DNA from: Magnetospirillum fulvum
GTDB lineage: Bacteria > Pseudomonadota > Alphaproteobacteria > Rhodospirillales > Magnetospirillaceae
Assembly: GCF_900108475.1 (NCBI RefSeq)
Contig: NZ_FNWO01000016.1
Span: 1-57,470, forward strand
Length of the DNA: 57,470 nucleotides
Reading direction: 5' to 3'
This document shows, in pieces, positions 46,301 to 54,221 of the stretch; the first letter of the stretch is position 1; each line of letters begins with the position of its first letter. The position numbers and the translations under genes were made by a program. The notes below the pieces were generated by a model. That model did not search any database, was not told the origin of the DNA, and saw only the letters and a list, made by a program, of their open reading frames with translations.

Positions 46301-49300
46301 TCGAGCAGGGCTGCGGGATCGCGCATCGTCGCGCGGTCGGCGATCACCACCGCGCCCCCGTTGACCAGCGCGCCATAGATCTCCCACACCGAGAAATCGA
46401 AGCTGAACGAATGGGCCGACACCCAGACATCGCTCGGGCCGAAATCGAAATCGTTGCGGTCGTTGCGCAACAGCCGGACGACATTGCGATGGGTGACAAG
46501 GCAGCCCTTCGGCCGCCCGGTCGAGCCCGACGTGTAGATCACATAGGCGACGCTGTCGGGCGACGGCCCCGGCCCACGCCCGGCCGCAGAGTCCCCGCCC
46601 TCCCCCGCTTCGAGTTGGTCAAGATCAAGCGCCAGCGCCCGGCCCGAGGGCGGCAGCCGCTCGGCCAGAGCCTCCTTGGTGATCACCGCCTTGCTGCCGC
46701 TATCGGTGATGATCGTTTCCAGCAGATCGGCGGGATAATCAATGTCGAGCGGGACATAGGCCGCGCCCGCACTCTGGATCGCCAGCAGGCTGACGACGAA
46801 ATCGACCGAGCGGTCGAGATGTACCCCTACGAAATCGCCCGGCCCGATCCCGTGGCGCGTCCGCAGCCCAGCCGCCAGCCGCTCGACCCGCGCCGCCAGG
46901 GTGCGATAGCTGACCGTCTCGCCGCCCGCGATCACCGCCGCATGGTCGGGAGTGGCCGCAACCTGAGTCTGGACCAGATCGACCAGGGTCGCCTCGGCCG
47001 GATAGGCGGACTCTCTGTCGTTCCAGGCGGCGACAAAGGCGGTTTCGGTCTCGCCGACGATCTCGAACCGGCCGAGCGGGCGGTCGGGATCGCCCAGGAT
47101 GCCCGCGATGATCCGCTCGAAATATCCGGCCCAGCGCCCCACCGTGTCGCGCCGGAACAACGCCGTCGCATAGCAGAAGCGCAGCGTCAGAACCTCGTTC
47201 TCCTCGATGATGTCGAGGTTGAAATCGAACATCGCGGCGGGCGGGTGAATGTCGCGGCGGGTAAAGGTCAGATCGGTGATCTTAAACGCCCGCTCGCCCG
47301 CATTCTCGTAGGACAGCATCGTGTCGAACAAAGCGTTGCGGCCGGGCGGCCGGGTCGTGTTCAACCCCGTCATCCGTTCGAACGGATAATCCTGGTGGTC
47401 GTAGACGGAGAGACTGGTCTGGCGCACCGCGTCGAGGAAGCGGGCAAACGGCTGCTCCGCCGTGGGATGGAGGCGGAAGATCACCGTGTTGACGAACATC
47501 CCGACCGCAGCGGCGAGATCGGCCTTGCCCCGCCCCGACACCGCGCCCGCGACCAGGATATCCTCTTGCCCGCTGAGGCGATGCAGCAGGGTCTGATAGG
47601 CGGCCAGCAGCACGATATAGAGCGAGGTTCCGGTCGCCCGCGAGAGGTCCTTCAGCCGCCGCGTCACCGCCGCATCAAGCGTCAGCACGACATTATCGCC
47701 GGCGAAATCGGGCTCGGCCGGACGGGGGAAATCGAGCGGCAGGTCGAGCAGGGGCAGATCGCCCGCCAAGGTCTCGCGCCAGAAGGCTTCGTCGCGCCCC
47801 CCCGCTGCTGCCGCCTCGGCCTCGGCCTGAAGCCGCAGGCAATGGCCGAGATCATAGCCGACCGGGGCCAAGGCGGTCCCCTGATAGAGTGCCATCAATT
47901 CGGCGGCGATGACGTTGAACGACAGACCATCGACCGCGATGTGATGGGCATCGGCCAGCAGCAGGTGGCGGTGCTGACTGATCGAAACCACCGCGACCCG
48001 CAACAGCGGCGCGACGGCCAGATCGAACGGGCGCAGGAAGTCGCGCGCAATCGCTTCGGCCCCCTCGGCATCGGCCTGATACCGCTCGACCGAGAAGCGC
48101 GGCTCGGCAATCCGGCTGGTGACCAATTCGCCGTCGATGATCTTGAAGCCGGTGCGCAGGCTTTCGTGACGGGCGATGATGGTTCGGAAACTGTCTTCCA
48201 GCCGGTCGATATCGAGCGGCCCGTCGATCCAGAACGATTGCGGCAGATGATAGGGCACTTGCCCGCCCGGACGCTGACTGAGCGCGTACAGGCGGCGCTG
48301 GGGCGAAGACGGCAGCCCGAATTGCGGGTTGGGATAGACCTCGAGCGAGAAGGCGAATCCGGCGGCGCGAATCTCGCCGATGCTGGTCTTGATGACGTCG
48401 AGCACGCGGGCGACGTCGGCATCGTCATGCGCGACCGAGAAGAAATTGATCCGCCGCTCCCAGGTATAGACCCCGTGCTCGATCATCAGCAGATAGAGCA
48501 ACTCGATCTCCAGCGGCTGGAAATCGCCGTCGCCCAGCGGCACCAGCCGCCATTGCGATGAAAAATGCTTGGCCCGCAGCGGCACTTTTTCCCGTTCGAA
48601 CCACAGGTTCAGCGCGTCGCAGAAATCGGTGGTCCGCGCCGTCACCCGCTGTTGCAGGGCCGGGCCTTCCTCCTTCATCACCGTCAGCGCGGCGTGGGTC
48701 GTCGCCATCGTTGCCGGGTTGCGGCAGAAGGTGCCGCCGAAATAGATCATCGCCGATTGCGGCCCGGAGCGGTCGCCGTACTGCCACGCGCCGCCGTCGA
48801 TATAATCAATGAAGCGGGCCTTGCCCGCGATCACCCCGATCGGCATGCCGCCGCCGACGATCTTGCCATAGGCGACGATATCGGCCTCGATTCCGAACCA
48901 GGCCTGGGCTCCACCGGGATGAATGCGAAAACCGTTAATCATCTCGTCAAAGATCAGGGCTGTGCCGTGCCGTTCGGTCAGGCGGCGCAGGCGGCTCAGG
49001 AACGCCTGGGGTTGCAGGTCGGGATTGCGGCTCTGCACCGGCTCGACCAGCACGGCGGCCAAATTGTCGGCCTCGGCGGCGATGATCTCCAGCGCCTCGG
49101 GCGAGCCGTATTCCAGCACCATCACGTCGCGGATCATTCCGGCGGGCGTGCCCAATCCGACCGGGACGATCTCGCCATCCTGATCGAACGCCAGCACTCC
49201 GTCGAAGATGCCGTGATAGCCGTTCTTGAAGATCACGATCTTGTCGCGGCCGGTGACGGCGCGGGCCAGCCGGAGCGCGACCATCACCGCCTCGGACCCG

Positions 49301-52300
49301 GTATTGCCAAAGGCGACCCGCTCGACCCCGGTCAACTCGCGGATCAAGAGCGCCGCCGGACCGGTCAGGGCCGATTGGGTGCCCAGTTCCAGCCCGTGCT
49401 CGATCTCGCGGGTCAGGGCGGCATGGATCTGGGCGGGCTTGTGGCCAAAGAAATGGACGCCCATCCCCATCGCGATGTCGATATAGTCGTTGCCGTCGAC
49501 GTCCCAGAAGCGCGACCCGGCAGACCGGGCCGAGACGATCGGGTATTTCGCCTCCTTCAACTGGCCCCAGAACGACAAGGTGTGCTTCCAGTCGGCCAGC
49601 ACGGCGCGGGAGTCCTGGGTGATCTCCTTCGACGTCTGGGTCCGGGCGACATGGCGCGACACCAGCGCCGAGACGAACTCCTTCTGCGTCTCCGATAACG
49701 GACCGCTGCCCGCCAGATTGATATTGCGGATCTTGGCCACCGCGTTGGCCGAGGGCTTGGCCTTGGCGACCGGCGCAGGAACAGGCGCGGGCGCGGGCGC
49801 GGCGGCAACCGGAGCCGCGACCGCAGGAGCGGCGGCAACAGCGGCGGGAAGCCCACCCTGCCCCAGCCAGGCCATCTGCTGACGCGCCAGTTCGGCGACA
49901 CTGTTCAGATTCTGGGCGGCGACCTGGGACAGAACCTGCATCTGGAACTGCAACATCGGCGCGACCCCGGCCCCATCGGGCGGAAGCGCGATCGCGGGCG
50001 CGGGCGGCACCGACGGCGGAACCGGCGCAACCGGGGCCGGAGCCGGGGCAGCCTGAACCAAAGCTGCCGGAGCCGGAGCGGCATGGCGCAGGACATAGGC
50101 GGCCAGGTCGTTGACGGTGCCGATGTCCTCGAACAACTGGCTCATCCGCAATTCCAGGCCATAGCGCTGTTCGACCGTCTGGCCCAGTTTCAGCAGCATC
50201 AGCGAATCCAGCCCCATATCGGTCAGATGCTGGGTGCGGTCGATCGTCGCGGCGTCGAATCCGCTGATCTCGGCCAGGATCGCGGCCAGTTCGTCGGCGC
50301 GTTCGGTCAGGCTCTGCATCGTTTCCGTCCTTGTCGGGGGAACATCGGGCAATTTTGTCTGCTCTGAAATCGGGGCGGCACCCGATCCCGGCCGCAGCGG
50401 GGCGACCTCCATCCAGAAGCGCTGGCGCTGGAACGGATAGGTCGGCAGGGCGACCTTGCGCCCGGCAAACGGCGCGTTGATTCCGGCCCAGACCAAGTCG
50501 ATCCCGGCGCGGTACAGGCTGGCGGCGGCGGTGGCGATGCCGCTCCAGGCCGAACGCCCCTTGCGCAGCGAGGCGACCAGAGGCCCCACCGCCTCGGGAT
50601 CGAGGCTGGCCCGGGCCAGCGCGGTCAGGATGTCGCCGGGTCCGATTTCCAGAAACGCGGTATAGCCATCGCGGGCGGCGGCACGCACCGCGCCCAGGAA
50701 CTGGACCGGCTGGCGAATCTGGCGCGACCAGTAATCCGGGGGCATTTTCTGGCGCGGCGGCAAGGCCTCGCCGGTGACGGTCGAATAAAACGGCAGGCGG
50801 GCGGGGGCAAAGTCGAGTCCGGCCAACGCCGCCTCGAAGGCGCCGACCATCGGCTCCATCAGCGGCGAGTGGAACGCGTGCGACACCGCCAGCCGCCGCC
50901 CGTCGATCCGGTCGCGTGCCAGCCGCTCCAGCGCCTGGGTCACCGCCGCCTCGCTGCCCGAAATCGTCACCGCACCGGGTTGGTTGATCGCGGCCAGCGT
51001 CACCTCGCGGGTGTGGTCGATCACCGCCGGAACGACGATCTCGGCCGGGGCGAACACCGCCGCCATCGCGCCGCCCTGCGGCAGGGCCTGCATCAGGCGG
51101 CCGCGCTCCGCCACCAGCCGAATCCCGGTTTCCGGCGTCATGATCCCGGCGGCGCAGGCGGCGGCGAATTCGCCAACGCTGTGACCGATCACGGCCGCCG
51201 GGGTGATCCCCCACGCCGCCCACAGCGCAGTCAGCGCGTATTGGACCGCGAACAAAGCCGGTTGGGCCAGTTCGGTGCGGCGCAATTCCTCTGCGCTGGC
51301 CCCGTCGCCATACAGACGCTCGACCAGCGGCGGGCCGTAGTCCGGCCCCAGCGCGGCGGCGCAGCGGTCGAACGCCTCGCGGAACACCGGATAGCGGCGG
51401 TAGAGATCGCGCCCCATCGCCACATCGTGCGAACCCTGGCCGCTGAACAGAAAGACGATCCCCTTGCCCGCCCCCGGTCCGGTCGCCTCGGGGGTCGAGC
51501 GCTCCGCCAGCCCGGCCCGCAGCGCCGCAACGGTTCCCCCGACAATCGCGTCACGATAGCGCAGCGAGGGGCGGCAGGCGGCGGTGTGGCAGAGATCGGC
51601 CAGATCGGTATCGGCACGGCTCGCCAACAGCGCATCGAACCGGGCGCGCACCGCCTTCAATCCCTCGGGCGAGGCGGCCGACAGCGGCAGGATATGAACC
51701 GGATCGGCAACCGGCTCCGGCGCGGCTTCGGGGGCAAGCGGCGACGGCGGCGCGGTGACGATCAGATGAGCGTTGGTGCCGCTCAGTCCGAACGAACTGA
51801 GCCCGGCGACCCGCACCCGGCCTTGATCCGGCCATGGTGTCGGCGCGGCGACGACCTCAACATTGCCCGCCGCCCAATCAATATGCGGGCTGGGATCAGT
51901 GAAATGCAGGCTGGCGGGAATCGTCCGGTGGCCAAGCGACAGGATCAGCTTGATCAGTCCGGCGATCCCGGCGGCGGCCTCGGTATGGCCGATATTGGTC
52001 TTGACCGAACCCAGCAGCAGCGGACGGCCGGGCGGGCGCTGGCCAAACACCTGCTGAAGCGCGTTGACCTCGATCGGATCGCCGAGCGCGGTGCCGGTCC
52101 CGTGAGCCTCGATATAATCGACCGCATCGGGTGCCAGTCCGGCATCGGTCAGTGCGGCCCGGATCACCGCCTGCTGGGCCAGACCGTTCGGCGCGGTCAG
52201 GCCGTTGCTGCGGCCATCGTGATTGACGGCGGACCCGGCCAGCACGGCTAGGACGCGGTCGCCGTCGCGCTCGGCGTCGGCCAGCCGCTTCAACACCAGC

Positions 52301-53124
52301 AGCCCGCCGCCCTCGCCCCGGCCATAGCCGTTGGCGGCGGCGTCAAAGGCGCGGCTGCGTCCATCCGCCGCCAGTGCCTTGACCTTGCACAACGCGATCA
52401 TGCTGTCGGGCGACAGCATCAGGCTGATCCCACCGGCCAGGGCCAGATCGACCTCGCCCCGGCGCAGGCTCTGGATCGCCAGATGCAGCGCGACCAGCGA
52501 GGACGAGCAGGCGGTGTCGATGGTCAGGCACGGGCCATGAAAATCGTGGAAATAAGACAACCGCCCCGCGGCGGTGCTGAACATCACTCCGCTGCCGGAA
52601 TAAGCGGTGATCCGCTCCGGATCGCCGGAATGGACGTGGGCCTGGATGTAATCGTAATTCGACAGGCCGACAAACAGCCCGGCGCGCAAGGCGGCCAGAC
52701 GGGTCCGCTCGATCGCGGCATCGTCCAGCGCCTCCCACCCCAGTTCGAGCAACAGCCGTTGCTGCGGGTCCATCGCCAGGGCCTCGCGCGGGGTGATGCC
52801 GAAAAAGGCGGGATCGAATCCGGCGACATCGCCGATAAAGCCACCGTTACGGGCATACATCTTGCCCGGCGCCTCGGGATCGGGATCGTAGAAGCGGGCG
52901 ACATCCCAGCGGTCGGGGGGAATCTCGCCGACCGCGTCGCCGCCCTGGGCCAGCAACGACCAGAATTGCTCGGGATCGGCACCGCCGGGGAAACGGCACC
53001 CCATCCCGACCACCGCGATCGCCGCCGGATGTTTCAGCGACTGATTTTCCGCCAGCAATTCGGCGATCTTGGCCGAGGCTTTCTTCAACGCCTCGACATA
53101 AGGCTGACCGGCTGCGTCACTCAT
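37297..53124 (-). CDS. Hybrid PKS-aminotransferase-NRPS megasynthase NRPS1 (KS-AT-ACP-AMT-C-A-PCP-E-C-A-PCP-C-A-PCP)
   Basis: This 5275-aa protein starts with a coiled-coil docking segment (10-25). KS spans 30-460 (Cys206). AT spans 560-850 (Ser649, HAFH near 750, malonyl). ACP has Ser974. A class III PLP aminotransferase spans 1170-1590 (Lys1421 in AYGKIVGGG). Module 1 is C1 (1600-2020, HHIAVDG), A1 (2040-2550), PCP1 (near 2602) and E1 (2640-3090, intact EGHGRE near 2923). Module 2 is C2 (3115-3545), A2 (3560-4110) and PCP2 (near 4152). Module 3 is C3 (4205-4640), A3 (4665-5160) and PCP3 (near 5199). A tail, LSNRELEDLF, ends the protein. Pocket codes read by eye are A1 DFWNIGMVHK (Thr), A2 D-V-R-H-L-A-L-L-A-K (unassigned) and A3 DAWTIAAVCK (Phe). 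The start at 53124 fits the docking region; an upstream ATG at 53214 is less likely. Confidence 0.95.
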   Translation of the reverse strand: MSDAAGQPYVEALKKASAKIAELLAENQSLKHPAAIAVVGMGCRFPGGADPEQFWSLLAQGGDAVGEIPPDRWDVARFYDPDPEAPGKMYARNGGFIGDVAGFDPAFFGITPREALAMDPQQRLLLELGWEALDDAAIERTRLAALRAGLFVGLSNYDYIQAHVHSGDPERITAYSGSGVMFSTAAGRLSYFHDFHGPCLTIDTACSSSLVALHLAIQSLRRGEVDLALAGGISLMLSPDSMIALCKVKALAADGRSRAFDAAANGYGRGEGGGLLVLKRLADAERDGDRVLAVLAGSAVNHDGRSNGLTAPNGLAQQAVIRAALTDAGLAPDAVDYIEAHGTGTALGDPIEVNALQQVFGQRPPGRPLLLGSVKTNIGHTEAAAGIAGLIKLILSLGHRTIPASLHFTDPSPHIDWAAGNVEVVAAPTPWPDQGRVRVAGLSSFGLSGTNAHLIVTAPPSPLAPEAAPEPVADPVHILPLSAASPEGLKAVRARFDALLASRADTDLADLCHTAACRPSLRYRDAIVGGTVAALRAGLAERSTPEATGPGAGKGIVFLFSGQGSHDVAMGRDLYRRYPVFREAFDRCAAALGPDYGPPLVERLYGDGASAEELRRTELAQPALFAVQYALTALWAAWGITPAAVIGHSVGEFAAACAAGIMTPETGIRLVAERGRLMQALPQGGAMAAVFAPAEIVVPAVIDHTREVTLAAINQPGAVTISGSEAAVTQALERLARDRIDGRRLAVSHAFHSPLMEPMVGAFEAALAGLDFAPARLPFYSTVTGEALPPRQKMPPDYWSRQIRQPVQFLGAVRAAARDGYTAFLEIGPGDILTALARASLDPEAVGPLVASLRKGRSAWSGIATAAASLYRAGIDLVWAGINAPFAGRKVALPTYPFQRQRFWMEVAPLRPGSGAAPISEQTKLPDVPPTRTETMQSLTERADELAAILAEISGFDAATIDRTQHLTDMGLDSLMLLKLGQTVEQRYGLELRMSQLFEDIGTVNDLAAYVLRHAAPAPAALVQAAPAPAPVAPVPPSVPPAPAIALPPDGAGVAPMLQFQMQVLSQVAAQNLNSVAELARQQMAWLGQGGLPAAVAAAPAVAAPVAAAPAPAPVPAPVAKAKPSANAVAKIRNINLAGSGPLSETQKEFVSALVSRHVARTQTSKEITQDSRAVLADWKHTLSFWGQLKEAKYPIVSARSAGSRFWDVDGNDYIDIAMGMGVHFFGHKPAQIHAALTREIEHGLELGTQSALTGPAALLIRELTGVERVAFGNTGSEAVMVALRLARAVTGRDKIVIFKNGYHGIFDGVLAFDQDGEIVPVGLGTPAGMIRDVMVLEYGSPEALEIIAAEADNLAAVLVEPVQSRNPDLQPQAFLSRLRRLTERHGTALIFDEMINGFRIHPGGAQAWFGIEADIVAYGKIVGGGMPIGVIAGKARFIDYIDGGAWQYGDRSGPQSAMIYFGGTFCRNPATMATTHAALTVMKEEGPALQQRVTARTTDFCDALNLWFEREKVPLRAKHFSSQWRLVPLGDGDFQPLEIELLYLLMIEHGVYTWERRINFFSVAHDDADVARVLDVIKTSIGEIRAAGFAFSLEVYPNPQFGLPSSPQRRLYALSQRPGGQVPYHLPQSFWIDGPLDIDRLEDSFRTIIARHESLRTGFKIIDGELVTSRIAEPRFSVERYQADAEGAEAIARDFLRPFDLAVAPLLRVAVVSISQHRHLLLADAHHIAVDGLSFNVIAAELMALYQGTALAPVGYDLGHCLRLQAEAEAAAAGGRDEAFWRETLAGDLPLLDLPLDFPRPAEPDFAGDNVVLTLDAAVTRRLKDLSRATGTSLYIVLLAAYQTLLHRLSGQEDILVAGAVSGRGKADLAAAVGMFVNTVIFRLHPTAEQPFARFLDAVRQTSLSVYDHQDYPFERMTGLNTTRPPGRNALFDTMLSYENAGERAFKITDLTFTRRDIHPPAAMFDFNLDIIEENEVLTLRFCYATALFRRDTVGRWAGYFERIIAGILGDPDRPLGRFEIVGETETAFVAAWNDRESAYPAEATLVDLVQTQVAATPDHAAVIAGGETVSYRTLAARVERLAAGLRTRHGIGPGDFVGVHLDRSVDFVVSLLAIQSAGAAYVPLDIDYPADLLETIITDSGSKAVITKEALAERLPPSGRALALDLDQLEAGEGGDSAAGRGPGPSPDSVAYVIYTSGSTGRPKGCLVTHRNVVRLLRNDRNDFDFGPSDVWVSAHSFSFDFSVWEIYGALVNGGAVVIADRATMRDPAALLDLIRRHRVTVLNQTPAAFQGLIAAELDRPDHPLADHLRMVIFGGDRLDPTDLRRWAALYPPERIALINMYGITETTVHVTYDRLSAADIAGPGGISPIGRPLPETSVHVCDDALTPQPLGVTGELYVGGSGVCAGYLNRPDLTAERFVTALEGKLAGRRLYRTGDLGRLRPDGRLIYLGRNDAQVQVRGHRVETGAVVQALLTHPGIDKALVIDRAVAADRPGLRELIAYVLGAEDLTASALRAHLALSLPDYMIPSAFVRLDTFPLTANGKIDRAALPAPETARLETGSDYRAPRNAVETAIAQVWAEVLGLPRVGIDDNYFALGGDSIKALQIVSRLHRAGITLGLAAIFAAKTVAALAPLAGVPAALSSPSPESAPGASAPLSAIQRWFVAEHPHDRAHFNNAVLLRASRRLEPKAVGRAVAALWSHHEGLRLVLRTQGAVVEQAILPDSAPSFAIVDLRADPAPAAALARHAETLQRGFDLSAGPLLRVVLYQLPESDRVLLLCHHLVVDGFSWRILLEDFAEAFDQADSLSSDPIRLAPVGASVLEWTETQAAYAVGPDLRSEIPVWADIEANPVAPLPLDFDDPRRGAGEFRQIALPLDQDETRTLLTGLPRVLGCQINDMLLTALAQALRDRFGLERVRVQMEGHGREEIAPGLDISRTVGWFTSIYPVVLDLGGEDETPAAAVGRIAGQMRRIPRKGIGYGILKYLTPPSQRGGLVFGPPPEINFNYLGQFDSEPHPLFALADEPVGPTLGERLERPQAIDVEAMVIGGRLTVTVAYNHRLYRRETAAALAGHFRDRLRALIALGGGGSDGGAGPGGGADEADSVFELLGLEASPIESLMALSPLQEGLLFHAMSGDRQVYFEQFTYRLHGPLDLTCFQAAWDELARRHDILRAAIVSLPGRRPLQAILKTRTVEFHHIDLRGQTADAFETAVAAFLRADRSRGFDLGHDPLMRVTVLQRGEGEFDVVWSHHHIILDGWSMGILQPELMEIYGALRNGGAPSLPPVPSYRSYIDWLAGRDEDDSRAYWSRVLADAPPPSTIPGLDPAGRSRGRALGEHPLTLDPATSRGLVALAARLDVTLNSVVQAIWAALLATYNDRAEVIFGTVVSGRPPELPEIERIVGLFLRTVPVRVTVDSDQGFADLARAIADQAVASEPHHFLPLAEMQRLTGLRRTLFDHVLVFENYPLSARTATGDLRIDTVRAFEQMHYDFSIVVHPAPTPDDTTEIMFTFNRHVVDPVQIERIAGHVRALVAAVLAEPERPLSAFDLRGTDERDEGARQSLAADCPVPGLVLDLFEAQAERGPESVAIEAGGQSITYRALDARAEALAALLRRQGLQPGQTVGLFLANGIDYVASLLGTHKAGGVVVPFDLDLPPLRLRQLLSRLSPRLVVTSDAEIPAVRAVLAGLEAAGGVRRLIAWTKEGGLRHGKPVKGTLETVAPLAAGPVPDRSGRPVPGDAAYVMFTSGSTGEPKAILSSHEGLHHFIAWERREVGADVSLRTSNLARTTFDVSLRDIFLPLSVGGTLCIPDADTRMDATRLVRWLADSRVSLIHIVPTLFRLLAKEIERAPLGTGVAALPALRTVLFAGESLYGGDVERARRVLGPAVALFNLYGPTETTLAKFFHRIDGPVAEGGRAIPVGHPIAGTRVLVLKGNRPLPVGAIGEILIRPPFACLGYFGDPALTAERFVSDPTGEDTSGLAYYRTGDLGRQMPDGGIEFCGRTDGQVKVSGIRIELAEIEQAVLSAAPEIDQAVAAIHRRDDGDNALTCYYTEKKPLDASDLRRRLGEILPKPIIPGYLIRLDSFVMNLNGKVDRRALPKPEDLIEGRIRFEPPATPTEVRLAAIWAEILGLKRVGAVSPFFEIGGDSLRAIRAISRINHDFASALTIGQFFQRPTIRQLAEMLGAVKDGAGPDAIPVVAEAADYPVSHAQRRLWILDQLWTSGAAYTLSAAYLLNGPFDVAAFGRAFAALIRRHEALRTVFVAAEGDEAETVRQRVLADPNTGLGLIDLRGEPDPEAAARALAEQDAETPFDLATGPLLRAQVLVVGADRHVLLVAIHHIVSDAASVAIMVDELLVLYRAETEGGGLDPLSPLRIHYKDYAAWDNARIETDAARRDLDYWRTQLAGPLVPLDLPLDRPRPALPRFVGGRVTRSLDPRLAEAVRGFVRARHGTLFMVVVALVKALLFRVTGQTDIIVGSPIASRDHDDLRNQIGFYVNTLALRDRIEAEEGFESLFDRVKATIAAALEHRAYPFDRLVEELGLPRDLSRTPVFDVAVVLQDGLQPSLTLGGLAIEAFHEQRSISKFSLAFEFVETEGGGLTLGLEYDSDLFDRSHIERLVGQFAELSAQALAEPTRHLTALPLVPEAERQMLSGRTPGPEIPPETTLVTLFEAAIAAGPDRPALAIEDRVYDYATLGRMVEAVARALAATGTVGPGDRVGLLLDRTEAWVVGFLATLKLGAAAVPLDPSYPRARLDFMRRDAACAAILSESPHLDGVDRGDDGPIFDLRMLAATEPDPTTPLAATAKADDVAYVIYTSGSTGRPKGVLLTHRGAVNLALAHRDSLGILPSHRVLQFAPTSFDASVWEMLMALMQGACLVIAGPERIRDPRDFAAYLRQQQVTVATLPPTYLAQLEPDDLASLQVLITAGEKPDPDQVRQLASRLCVVNAYGPTEATVCATWYQVDPERDRGASIPIGRALPNTEVIVLDRFGALAPVGVCGEIHIGGPGLALGYLGQPELTARAFIDHPFRPGERLYRTGDLGMVQPDGNIVYRGRIDSQAKIRGHRVEPGEIETCLRRHPAVREAVIAVRPGVAGGSDLVAYVVLAAGAGEVDPVRHAVEAELPSFLHPASWVVLDSLPLLPNGKVDAAALPDPAQAVAAILVEGADLQSRVAQVWRDILGHDGLSPTDRFFEVGGDSIKAIQVVGTLRRQGLTLSMRDFLTDPTIAGLARRLEEEGEGEPDASPAAPAAAAGINQAGLSNRELEDLFGDE

Positions 53125-53523
53125 GATCCGACGCCCCCGTTTGGGACCGATGCGGTCGATTGAACGTCCCGAGCATAACTCCCCCACGCCATGAGGCGGC
53201 ACCTTTTCATACAACTGGAGAAAGTCTTAAGATCGAGTTCTCCCGATGACCTCCGTCGTGGTGAAAACGGTCTCCGGCTCAAACGATCGGTCCGGACCGT
53301 GTTCATTCAGGATCATAACCTCCACCCAACTCCAAGTCATCAGTTGAAAACTATGACAAAACGGCAACCTAAGATTGCCAATTTGTCTAGGCTTTCCTCC
53401 CTGATACGAGAGATTGGCGGCACGCGGGGACGAGGCGTCCCGGCCGGGATACGTGACCCTTGTACCCAGAACAAAAAGAGATCACTCTTGATGCGCCCGT
53501 CATTTTCACAGGACCGTCCCCCC
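53125..53523. promoter_or_regulatory. Intergenic region upstream of the megasynthase gene
   Basis: About 400 bases between divergent genes should contain the NRPS1 promoter. A perfect 12-base palindrome, CGGTCCGGACCG, lies at 53288-53299. The segment 53340-53385 is AT-richer (AAAACTATGACAAAACGGC and neighbours) and could hold -10/-35 elements on either strand. I cannot assign a clear promoter, and I see no supported gene in it. Confidence 0.35.
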
Positions 53524-53769
53524 ATGGCCCAGGAAACCCTGTTCATCTGCCAGCCCTACGTGTTCGGCAAGAAAGGGGCGCTGAAACCCCAACCTCCGAT
53601 TGCTTTCACGAGCGAAGCGCAGGCGTCCTTGCGCGCCCACCGCATCATGAACGGCGGCAGCGTCGCCGGAATCGATGTCGTCCGCCAAACCGCCGATCCG
53701 GACATGGGCGATTACGACGAGCCGGTTTTCCTTGAACGATTGGGCACGGTGCCACAAAGCGAAACCTGA
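53524..53769 (+). CDS. Small protein of unknown function
   Basis: An 81-aa hydrophilic protein (MAQETLFICQPYVFGKKGAL at the N-terminus) with no signal peptide, membrane segment or known motif that I recognise. The segment SEAQASLRAHRIMNGGSVAGIDVV (quoted in part: residues about 30-53) looks like a compact alpha/beta domain. Codon use matches the surroundings, so it is probably a real gene. ATG at 53524 was preferred to an in-frame ATG at 53491 because AGGACC lies at a plausible distance. It is divergent from NRPS1 and could share its control region, but nothing links it functionally to the cluster. Confidence 0.55.
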   Translation: MAQETLFICQPYVFGKKGALKPQPPIAFTSEAQASLRAHRIMNGGSVAGIDVVRQTADPDMGDYDEPVFLERLGTVPQSET

Positions 53770-53864
53770 GGACGGACGACACCGAACCGTCACACCACAT
53801 GGCGTGCCATCCGGACTAATTTCGAGTGGGGAAAATCCGCCATCATTCGACACCGGAGGGAGAT

Positions 53865-54218
53865 ATGGAGGCGAAGACCGTCCAAAGGATGCGCCTGCCG
53901 GTTCTGATCGGACTTTTCCTGGTGTCCGACGCGGTCCTGGCTCCCCCAGCGGCGCGAGCGGAAGACACCTGCGTCGAGGTCGAGATCGGGGGAGAGAAGA
54001 CCCCGAATTTGAGCTGCCTTAACCAAAGCCTTCGCCGCAAGGCCGCCGAGGTCCGCCCCCTCGACACAGCCCCGCCGCTTGATGCCGCCTCGCCGTCGGT
54101 CAAGACCGGCGGGTTCAACCTGCCCGCGTTGAAGCAGCAATACGGCCCCAATTTCGGCAAATCGGCGCAACCGTACCGCCCCACCCAGACCTATCCGTCC
54201 CCGACCAGCGGAAAATAG
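53865..54218 (+). CDS. Small exported protein of unknown function
   Basis: A 117-aa protein with a signal peptide (hydrophobic part about 12-28, probable cleavage after ARA) and a Pro/Thr/Ser-rich mature part ending in YRPTQTYPSPTSGK. Two cysteines (in DTCVEVE and LSCLNQ) could form a disulfide. GGAGGG at 53855-53860 gives a strong ribosome binding site for ATG 53865. It lies three bases before the STN/TonB-like gene and is probably co-translated with it, so it likely belongs to the same envelope system. No family is recognised. Confidence 0.65.
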   Translation: MEAKTVQRMRLPVLIGLFLVSDAVLAPPAARAEDTCVEVEIGGEKTPNLSCLNQSLRRKAAEVRPLDTAPPLDAASPSVKTGGFNLPALKQQYGPNFGKSAQPYRPTQTYPSPTSGK

Positions 54219-54221
54219 CCT

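Noticed and set aside
53340-53400. Sigma-54 promoter for NRPS1
   Set aside because: TTGGCA and TTGC on the minus strand are spaced too far apart for a -24/-12 pair.
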